Origin: Lysobacterales bacterium
GTDB lineage: Bacteria > Pseudomonadota > Gammaproteobacteria > Xanthomonadales > Xanthomonadaceae
Length of the DNA stretch: 40,713 bases
Direction of reading: 5' to 3'
Assembly: GCA_019510195.1 (NCBI GenBank)
Contig: JAEKKW010000058.1
Coordinates: 1-40,713 of the forward strand
The notes beneath the pieces were generated by a model. The model made no database searches and was not told where the DNA came from. It saw nothing but the letters and a program-made list of their open reading frames with translations. Shown piece after piece: positions 34,139 through 40,713 of this stretch; the stretch's first letter is position 1; each line of letters opens with the position of its first letter. The position numbers and the translations under genes are program-made.

Positions 34139-35659
34139 ATGACGCCCAGCGACAACCGGATCAGGAAGGTGGTCGTCGTCGGTGGCGGGAGTGCGGGATG
34201 GATGGCCGCCGCCGCGCTGGTCACATACCTCGACAAATCGGTGTCGGTGCGCCTGGTCGAATCCGAAGAGATCGGCATCGTCGGCGTCGGCGAATCGACC
34301 GTTCCCTTCATGAAGACCTTCAACGCCCAGATGCTGGGCATCGACGAAGCCGATTTCATCCGCGAGACCGAAGGCACGTTCAAGCTCGGCATCCAGTTCA
34401 ACGACTGGGCGCGCATCGGCGACAGCTACGTGCACGGCTTCGGCACCATCGGCCGCTCGCTGGGGCCGCTGCCGTTCCATCAATACTGGTTGAAACTGTT
34501 CCTCGCCGGCCGCGCGCCGGGGATCGGCGCGTATTCGCTGCCGACAGTCGCCGCGCCGCTGGACAAGTTCGCGACCAGTCCGCCCGATGCGCCGCCAGGC
34601 TCGCCGCTGGCGGATATCGCCTACGGTTACCAGTTCGACGCTGGCCTCTACGCGCGTTACCTGCGCGGTCTCGCCGAACGCCGTGGCGTGCAACGCAGCG
34701 AAGGCAGGGTCGTCGATGTCGTCCAGCGTGGCGAAGACGGTTTCATCGAGGCGATCGTCATGGAGAGCGGCGAGCGCATCGAAGGCGAGCTATTCATCGA
34801 TTGCTCGGGCTTCCGCGGCCTGCTGATCGAGCAGACACTGAAAACCGGCTACGAAGCATGGTCCCGATGGCTGCCCTGCGATCGCGCGATGGTCGTGCCG
34901 AGCGCAAGCGCCGGACCGTTGACGCCGTACACGCGCGTGAGTGCGCGTCCGGCGGGCTGGCAATGGCGGATCCCGACCCAGCGACGCGTTGGCAACGGCT
35001 ACGTCTATTCCAGCAATCACATCAGCGATGACGAAGCCGCGGCAACCCTGCTGGCGACGCTCGATGGTCCCGCACTGGCCGACCCGCGCCCGCTGCGTTT
35101 CACGCCGGGACGACGCAAGCAGTTCTGGAACCGCAATGTCGTCGCAGTGGGTCTTGCCGGCGGTTTCATGGAGCCACTGGAATCCACCGCGATCTATCTT
35201 GCGCAGTCCGCGGTCCAGCGCCTGCTCGGCCTGTTCCCGGACCGCGATTGCGACCCGTTGCTGCGCGATCGCTTCAATCGCGAATCCGCTTTCGAACACG
35301 AGCGCGTCCGCGATTTCCTCGTCCTCCACTACAACGCGACCGAGCGTGACGACACCGCATTCTGGAACCACTGCCGGACGATGGCGATTCCGGATCCGTT
35401 GCGAGAGACGATCGACCTGTTTCGCATCGACGGCCGCTATTTCCGCAACGCCGAGGATTTCTTCGCGTTGCCGAGCTGGGTGCAGGTGATGCTGGGCCAG
35501 CGCATCATTCCGCGTGGCCATCATCCGATCGTGGACAAGCTGCCCGCCGAACGGCTGGAACAATTCGTCACTCGCATCCAGCAGGAAGTCGCCCACGCCG
35601 TGAACGCGATGCCTGACCACCAGAGCTTCATCGATCACTATTGCAAGGCGATGCCATGA
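34139..35659 (+). CDS. Flavin-dependent tryptophan-halogenase family protein
   Basis: FAD/FADH2-dependent halogenase family (PF04820 type), cytoplasmic with no signal peptide. Known members add Cl or Br to tryptophan, indole or other electron-rich rings through hypohalous acid. The 506 residues contain the dinucleotide motif GGGSAGW (15-21), VGVGESTVPF (48-57), a Lys82 in TFKLGIQF that aligns by position with the catalytic lysine of PrnA/RebH, DCSGFRGLL (221-229), the WxWxIP motif WQWRIP (274-279) and EPLESTAIY with Glu345 (345-353). So the halogenase signatures look complete. It follows the TonB receptor after tandem hairpins and overlaps the beta-mannosidase start. No flavin reductase gene is in the window. 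What it halogenates, and why it sits with sugar genes, is unknown. Confidence 0.9.
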   Translation: MTPSDNRIRKVVVVGGGSAGWMAAAALVTYLDKSVSVRLVESEEIGIVGVGESTVPFMKTFNAQMLGIDEADFIRETEGTFKLGIQFNDWARIGDSYVHGFGTIGRSLGPLPFHQYWLKLFLAGRAPGIGAYSLPTVAAPLDKFATSPPDAPPGSPLADIAYGYQFDAGLYARYLRGLAERRGVQRSEGRVVDVVQRGEDGFIEAIVMESGERIEGELFIDCSGFRGLLIEQTLKTGYEAWSRWLPCDRAMVVPSASAGPLTPYTRVSARPAGWQWRIPTQRRVGNGYVYSSNHISDDEAAATLLATLDGPALADPRPLRFTPGRRKQFWNRNVVAVGLAGGFMEPLESTAIYLAQSAVQRLLGLFPDRDCDPLLRDRFNRESAFEHERVRDFLVLHYNATERDDTAFWNHCRTMAIPDPLRETIDLFRIDGRYFRNAEDFFALPSWVQVMLGQRIIPRGHHPIVDKLPAERLEQFVTRIQQEVAHAVNAMPDHQSFIDHYCKAMP

Positions 35660-38310
35660 TGACTCTGCGCAATTGGCTCGGGCTGGCGCTCGCGACGACG
35701 CTGTCCCTTTCCGCGCAGGCGAAGGGCGGCGCGAATGGCGTGTCGATGCAGCATCTCGACGGTGCATGGACTTTCCGCCTGCAACCGGATGATGCGCAGG
35801 CCGCCAGCCATCGGGCGATGACGACGTGGCGGCGCGCGACCGTTCCGGGCACGGTGCATACCGATCTGCTCGCCAACCACCGGATCCCCGATCCCTATGT
35901 TGGCGCGCCGGAAGCGGGACTGCAGTGGATCGGCCTGGCCGGCTGGGAATACCGCCGCGGTTTCGATGTCGATGCCACGGCGTTGCGCGCAAGCCGCAAC
36001 GAGCTGGTGTTCCAGGGCCTCGATACCCTCGCCGACGTCTGGCTCAACGGCGAACGCATCCTGTCCGCCGACAACAGCTTCCGCACCTGGCGGATCCCGG
36101 TGCACGGAAAATTGAAAGCGCATGGCAACATACTGCGCGTGGTCTTCCATTCGCCGATCGCCACAATGCTGCCGCAGGTGCAGGCGATGCCGCACAAGAT
36201 CGCCGGCAACTACACCTCGCCCTATGGCGACGAACCGAAGGATGCGATGACCGCGAACTTCGTGCGCAAGCCCGGCTACCACTATGGTTGGGACTGGGGT
36301 CCGCGCTACGTCACCGCCGGGATCTGGCAGCCGGTGTCGCTGCAGAGCTGGAGCGGTGCGCGCATCGACGACCTGCAGATCCGCCAGGACCATGTCGACG
36401 GCGATCGCGCGGAACTCACCGCGCGCGTGCGCATCGATCCCGCTGCGGCTGCACACTATCGCGTGCGTCTGTGGCAGGTCGCGCCGGATGGCAGGCGTAC
36501 CGCCGCCGGCGACCGCGAGGTGGATGCGGCGACGACAACGACTGTCGACATTCCCGTGCACATCGAACATCCGCAGCGCTGGTATCCCAACGGCTATGGC
36601 GCGCAACCGCTGTATCGCTTCGAAGCGGAGGTGCTGGCCAACGGTCGCGTGACCGATCGCTTCATCCGCCGCACCGGACTGCGCAGCGTCGAATTGCGCC
36701 GCGAAAAGGACGCCTCCGGTCGCAGTTTCGAATTCGTGGTCAACGGCATTCCGGTGTTCGCCAAGGGCGCGAATTCGATCCCCTTCGACATGTTCGCACC
36801 GCGCCCGGGCGATGCGCAGATCCGTCGCACCCTGCAGTCGGCGCGCGACGCCAACATGAACATGTTGCGCAGCTGGGGCGGCGGTTACTACGAACGCGAC
36901 GCCTTCTTCGATGCCGCCGACGAACTCGGCCTGATGGTGTGGCAGGACTTCATGTTCGGCGGCGGCATGCAGCCGGCCTGGGATCCCGCCTTCCGCGCCA
37001 ATGTCGTCGCCGAAGCGCGCGACCAGCTGCAGCGCCTGCGCAACCACCCCAGCATCGTCCTGTGGTGCGGCAACAACGAAGAAGAGATCGCCTGGAAATA
37101 CTGGGGTCACGGCAAGGAACTGGGTGCCGCTGATCCGGTGTTCGCGAAGAAGGTCTGGGACGGCTGGCAACAATTGTTCGACCATGACCTGCGCAACGTG
37201 GTGCAACAGGAAGGCGGCGGGATTGCCTATTGGCCAAGCAGTCCCAGCGCCGACGATCTCGCCGGCAAGGCCGACATCAACGAATCGGGCGATCGGCATT
37301 ACTGGGAAGTCTGGGGCGGCCCCGCCTACCCGTACGAGAAATATCTCGAGATCACGCCGCGCTTCATGTCCGAATACGGGCTGCAGGCCTGGCCGGAGAT
37401 GCGCACGATTCGCGCATTCGCGGGAAAAGGTCCGCTGGCGATCGACAGCCCGGTGATCACCGCGCACCAGAAGTTCATGGCCGGCAAGGGCAACGAACGC
37501 CTGATGCACTACATCGCCATGGAATACGGCACGCCGCGCGATTTCGCCGATTTCGTTTACCTGAGCCAGGTGATGCAGATGGACGGCATTTCGCTGGCGG
37601 CATTGCATCATCGCGCCAGTCGTCCGGTGACGATGGGTTCCCTGTATTGGCAGCTCAACGATGTCTGGCCGGGCGCGTCGTGGTCGGGCATCGACTGGTT
37701 CGGACGCTGGAAACCGCTGAACTACGCCGCGCGTCGTTTCTACGCGCCGGTCGCGGTGGCGGCATTGCGCCAGAACGGACGCACCACGGTGACGCTGCTC
37801 TCGGATCGCACCACGGAACATCAGGGCCAGCTGCGGACGCGCCTGTTCGATCTCGACGGCAAGCTGCTGCGCGATGAGACGACTGCGGTGAAATTGCCGC
37901 CATTGAGCGCTTCGGTGGCGATGACGCTCGACGACGCGCAGCTGCTACGCGGCATCGATGCGAAACGAACCGTTGCCGCCTTCGATCTTTACGTCGATGG
38001 CGAGCCCGCATCTCGCGGGGTGGTCTATTTCGCCCATGCCAAGGACATCGCCTGGCCCGATCCCGGCCTGCACCGCGCATGGTCGCGCGACGGCAAGACA
38101 CTGCGTTTGACCGCCACGCGTTTCGCGCGCGGTGTCTGGGTCGATTTCGGCGATCTCGATGCCACCCTATCCGACAACGCATTCACCCTGCTGCCGGGTG
38201 AAACGATCACGCTGCAGGTTCGCAGCGACGCATCGCCGAACCGCTTGCAGACCGCGCTGCAGGTCCGCAGCCTCGCCGATGCGCTTTCTTCAACCCCTCC
38301 ATCGAATTGA
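35656..38310 (+). CDS. GH2 beta-mannosidase
   Basis: Exo-beta-mannosidase of family GH2, hydrolysing terminal beta-1,4-mannose such as the Man-beta-1,4-GlcNAc core of N-glycans or manno-oligosaccharides. The 884-residue protein has a signal peptide (cleavage near LSAQA/KG), an N-terminal jelly-roll (WRRATVPGTVHTDLL, FQGLDTLADVWLNG), MTANFVRKPGYHYGWDWGPR typical of GH2 mannosidases, the barrel with the acid/base Glu475 in WCGNNEEE and nucleophile Glu573 in SEYGLQAWPE, and SLYWQLNDVWPGASWSGIDW. The start at 35656 overlaps the halogenase stop (ATGATG; the next ATG at 35659 is possible). It follows the halogenase as one transcription unit and is followed after 4 bp by the AGE gene. Confidence 0.95.
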   Translation: MMTLRNWLGLALATTLSLSAQAKGGANGVSMQHLDGAWTFRLQPDDAQAASHRAMTTWRRATVPGTVHTDLLANHRIPDPYVGAPEAGLQWIGLAGWEYRRGFDVDATALRASRNELVFQGLDTLADVWLNGERILSADNSFRTWRIPVHGKLKAHGNILRVVFHSPIATMLPQVQAMPHKIAGNYTSPYGDEPKDAMTANFVRKPGYHYGWDWGPRYVTAGIWQPVSLQSWSGARIDDLQIRQDHVDGDRAELTARVRIDPAAAAHYRVRLWQVAPDGRRTAAGDREVDAATTTTVDIPVHIEHPQRWYPNGYGAQPLYRFEAEVLANGRVTDRFIRRTGLRSVELRREKDASGRSFEFVVNGIPVFAKGANSIPFDMFAPRPGDAQIRRTLQSARDANMNMLRSWGGGYYERDAFFDAADELGLMVWQDFMFGGGMQPAWDPAFRANVVAEARDQLQRLRNHPSIVLWCGNNEEEIAWKYWGHGKELGAADPVFAKKVWDGWQQLFDHDLRNVVQQEGGGIAYWPSSPSADDLAGKADINESGDRHYWEVWGGPAYPYEKYLEITPRFMSEYGLQAWPEMRTIRAFAGKGPLAIDSPVITAHQKFMAGKGNERLMHYIAMEYGTPRDFADFVYLSQVMQMDGISLAALHHRASRPVTMGSLYWQLNDVWPGASWSGIDWFGRWKPLNYAARRFYAPVAVAALRQNGRTTVTLLSDRTTEHQGQLRTRLFDLDGKLLRDETTAVKLPPLSASVAMTLDDAQLLRGIDAKRTVAAFDLYVDGEPASRGVVYFAHAKDIAWPDPGLHRAWSRDGKTLRLTATRFARGVWVDFGDLDATLSDNAFTLLPGETITLQVRSDASPNRLQTALQVRSLADALSSTPPSN

Positions 38311-38314
38311 TGCC

Positions 38315-39476
38315 ATGAACACGCCAGCACAAGCCATTCCGCCCCTGCCCGACTTCCTCGATCCGGACGCGCTGCGTGCGCACATCCGCCAGACGATGGC
38401 CTTCTACCACCCGCATTGCATCGATCCCGACGGCGGCTTCTTCCACTACTACATGGACGACGGCACGATCCATGATCGCAGCCATCGCCATCTGGTGAGC
38501 AGCACGCGCTTCGTCTTCAACTACGCGATGGCCGCCAACGAGTTCCACGAAGATGCGGCGCTGCGCCGGCAATACCTCGATGCAGTCCACCACGGCCTGC
38601 GCTACCTGCGTGAAGTGCATTTCGATCCGCAGAGCGGCGGCTATGCCTGGACGATCCGCGACGGCAAGCCCGAAGACCTGAGCCAGCAATGCTATGGCGC
38701 GGCCTTCGTGCTGCTGGCCTACAGCTGCGGACTATCGCGGCCAGAACGCCAACATGCACATGTGCGAGGCGATGCTTGCGGCGTTTGAGGCCAGCGGTGA
38801 ACAGCGCTATCTCGATCGCGCCCTGCTGCTTGCCGACCACATGACGCGCCGCCAGGCCGACAAGGCCGATGGCCTGGTGTGGGAACACTACGACAAGGAC
38901 TGGAACGTCGATTGGGATTTCCATCGCGACGATCCCAGGCATCTGTTCAAGCCCTGGGGATTCCAGCCCGGTCACCAGACCGAATGGGCCAAGCTGCTGA
39001 TGATCCTGCATGCGCATTTGTCGAAGAAGGGGACTGCGCCGGAATGGCTGGTGCCGAAGGCCCGTTTCCTGTTCGACGAAGCGCTGCGCAAATCGTGGGA
39101 CGACGAGTTCGGTGGCATGGTCTACGGGTTCGCGCCGGACAGGTTGCGCGCGCCCGGCGTCGAAGGCCGCCTGCTCGCCGACGGTGAAACCTTCGTCTGC
39201 GACGAGGACAAGTATTTCTGGGTGCAGGCCGAATCGATCGCCACCGCGGCGCGTCTCGCCACCGTCACCGGCGACGAACGCTACTGGGAGTGGTATCGCA
39301 AATTGTGGCAATACGCCTGGCAGCACATGATCGACCATCGTTATGGCGCCTGGTATCGCATCCTCGATCGCCAGAATCGCAAGTACAGCGACGAGAAGAG
39401 CCCGGCCGGCAAGACCGATTACCACACCATGGGCGCCTGCCACGACGTGCTGTCGGTGCTGCGCGCACAAGGATAA
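38315..39476 (+). pseudogene. AGE-family epimerase/mannose isomerase, internally deleted and frameshifted
   Basis: N-acylglucosamine 2-epimerase (AGE) superfamily, probably a mannose isomerase or epimerase making fructose (or glucose) from mannose in the cytoplasm. The N-terminal half in the first frame reads TMAFYHPHCIDPDGGFFHYY, HLVSSTRFVFNYAMAANEF and CYGAAFVLLAYS and then ends in nonsense at 38788. The C-terminal half, in another frame from about 38730, reads DYRGQNANMHMCEAM, LVWEHYDKDWNVDWD, PWGFQPGHQTEWAKLL, DKYFWVQAE and KTDYHTMGACHDVL to 39476. Compared with the family, the helix pair between AFVLLAY and YRGQNANMH (about 45 residues) is missing, so this is a deletion of roughly 130-140 bp that also changes frame, not a one-base slip. 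It starts 4 bp after the GH2 stop. As given it cannot make an active (alpha/alpha)6 barrel. Confidence 0.85.
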
Positions 39477-39487
39477 GGACGAACGAC

Positions 39488-40713
39488 ATGACGATGCGCG
39501 CACGAACACTTTCCGTCTTCATCCTCGCCGCGCTCGCCGCCCATGCCGGTGCGCAATCGCGTCCGGCACCGGACTTCGCGAGTTCATTCGAAGCGAATGA
39601 GCCGCAGCCGCAGTTGAAGCCGGCGGATGGAAACATCGCGCTCGCCATCGGCGACGGCCCGGAATCGCCCTACAACGCCAAGGCCAAGGCCGGCTACAGC
39701 GGCCTGCGCGCATTGCGCTACGAGGGCCGTGACACGGGTGGCCGCGCGCGATTGTTCGCGATGGACATCCCCGTGGACGCCAACACCACGCTGTCGTGGC
39801 TGGTGCTGCCGGAAATCGTCGCCGGCGACACCATTGCATCCACCGGCGTCGGCATCGACCTGGTGTTCGATGACGGTCGTCGCCTGTCGCAACTCGACGC
39901 CCGCGACCAGCACGGTGCAGGGATCACGGCTGCGGAGCAAGCCGCATCGAAAATGCTGTATCCGCAGCAGTGGGCACGCAAGCAAGTGCATGTGGGCGGG
40001 ATCGCTGCGTTGCGCGGCCATCGCATCCGCGCGATCGAAGTGGAATTGCAGCCGGTCGCGGGCGCGAAGGCACAAGGATGGATCGACGACATCGCGATCA
40101 CGTCGCAACCGCGCATCGCCAACACGCATCCCTCCGACGATGTGCTGACCACGCGCGGCACCCAGTCGAATGGCACCTTCTCGCGTGGCAACAATTTCCC
40201 CGCGACCGCGCTTCCCCATGGCTTCAATTTCTGGACGCCGCTGACCGATGCCGGCACGCTCGGCTGGCTGTATCGCTGGAACGAAGGCAACGACGGCGAC
40301 AACCGTCCGCGCCTGCAGGCGCTGGCGCTGAGCCACGAACCGAGCCCGTGGATGGGTGATCGCCAGACCTTCCAGGTGATGCCGTCGCTGGCCACGCGCG
40401 AACCGGAAGCCGATCGCAAGAAGCGCGCATTGCCGTTCAGCCACGATAACGAGGTCGCGCGCCCATATCTCTACGGCGTGCATTTCGACAACGGCATCAC
40501 CGCGGAAATCGCGCCCACCGACCACGGCGCGCTGTTCCGCTTCCGTTTCCCGACCGACGATGGCAAGAGTGGCAGCACACTGTTGTTCGACAATGTCGAT
40601 GCCCGCGGCGGATTGACGCTCGATCCGGCGACGCAAACCCTCAGTGGCTACACCGATACCCGCAGCGGCCTGTCGAACGGCGCGGCGCGCATGTATGTCT
40701 ATGCGCGCTTCGA
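39488..40713 (+). CDS. GH92-type alpha-mannosidase, partial (runs off right edge)
   Basis: Second GH92-family enzyme of the locus; only the first 408 codons are present. The signal peptide is MTMRARTLSVFILAALAAHA followed by GAQ, so it is exported. Residues about 30-200 form an extra N-terminal beta-sandwich of the carbohydrate-binding type (SSFEANEPQPQLK, LSWLVLPEIVAGD), and from about 220 the GH92 N-terminal domain begins: RGTQSNGTFSRGNNFPATA, then LPHGFNFWTPLTDAGTLGWL and ALSHEPSPWMGDRQTFQVMP, a pattern known from large GH92 proteins. The catalytic barrel lies beyond the edge. The start at 39488 has AAGGAC upstream, overlapping the AGE stop region (39494 is an alternative). It differs from the first GH92 in having this N-terminal extension, so it may cleave another linkage. 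Confidence 0.9.
   Translation, partial: MTMRARTLSVFILAALAAHAGAQSRPAPDFASSFEANEPQPQLKPADGNIALAIGDGPESPYNAKAKAGYSGLRALRYEGRDTGGRARLFAMDIPVDANTTLSWLVLPEIVAGDTIASTGVGIDLVFDDGRRLSQLDARDQHGAGITAAEQAASKMLYPQQWARKQVHVGGIAALRGHRIRAIEVELQPVAGAKAQGWIDDIAITSQPRIANTHPSDDVLTTRGTQSNGTFSRGNNFPATALPHGFNFWTPLTDAGTLGWLYRWNEGNDGDNRPRLQALALSHEPSPWMGDRQTFQVMPSLATREPEADRKKRALPFSHDNEVARPYLYGVHFDNGITAEIAPTDHGALFRFRFPTDDGKSGSTLLFDNVDARGGLTLDPATQTLSGYTDTRSGLSNGAARMYVYARF

Noticed and set aside
1-40713. CRISPR arrays, prophage or insertion-sequence genes
   Set aside because: No regularly spaced repeats, transposases, integrases or phage structural genes were seen.

Overview
The window is a GC-rich, gene-dense bacterial segment, most likely from a gammaproteobacterium of the Xanthomonadaceae/Lysobacteraceae (Lysobacter, Luteimonas or Pseudoxanthomonas-like). 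The reasons are the bioB-bioF-bioH-bioC order next to comF and ubiA, a TonB receptor of the large Xanthomonas/Caulobacter type paired with a flavin halogenase, GH92/GH2/GH20 enzymes, and frequent ATGA stop-start overlaps. This placement is inference from gene content; no rRNA or marker search was possible.

Left part (1-17.4 kb), mostly core functions: a frameshifted lipoprotein gene that runs off the left edge and a co-directional secreted protein (both unrecognised), a patatin-like lipoprotein, mnmG, a 0.63 kb non-coding stretch with strong hairpins, a small Gly/Tyr/Pro-rich lipoprotein, a serine/threonine dehydratase-type PLP enzyme overlapping a GT39/ArnT-like membrane glycosyltransferase, a 0.33 kb intergenic stretch with an inverted repeat, the biotin operon bioBFHC (minus strand), comF, ubiA, a GH20 beta-hexosaminidase and tRNA-Arg(CCG).

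Middle (17.4-26.2 kb): a potassium-transport operon on the minus strand, read as outer-membrane protein, kdpF (30 aa), kdpA, kdpB, kdpC, kdpD, kdpE. A pair of TTTAC direct repeats 11 bp apart, just downstream of the GH92 stop codon, resembles a KdpE binding site and would control the whole operon from its promoter.

Right part (26.2-40.7 kb): a mannoside-utilisation locus. A GH92 alpha-mannosidase gene (minus) is divergent from a LacI-family regulator, a PfkB fructokinase, a TonB-dependent receptor, a flavin-dependent 'tryptophan halogenase' family protein, a GH2 beta-mannosidase, an AGE-family epimerase/isomerase and a second GH92 enzyme cut by the right edge. Three near-palindromes with a central ATCGAT, one in the GH92/lacI divergent region and two before the TonB receptor, look like operators of the LacI regulator. 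Together the genes suggest import of a mannose-rich oligosaccharide (for example trimmed N-glycan), removal of alpha- and then beta-mannose, isomerisation of mannose to fructose by the AGE enzyme and phosphorylation to fructose-6-phosphate. The halogenase has no obvious place in this path and is the most intriguing member.

Three genes are broken as given: the lipoprotein at the left edge (one base missing near 1053), the TonB receptor (one base missing near 32550) and the AGE enzyme (frame change plus roughly 45 missing residues near 38725). Either the assembly has errors or the locus is decaying; the sequence alone cannot decide.
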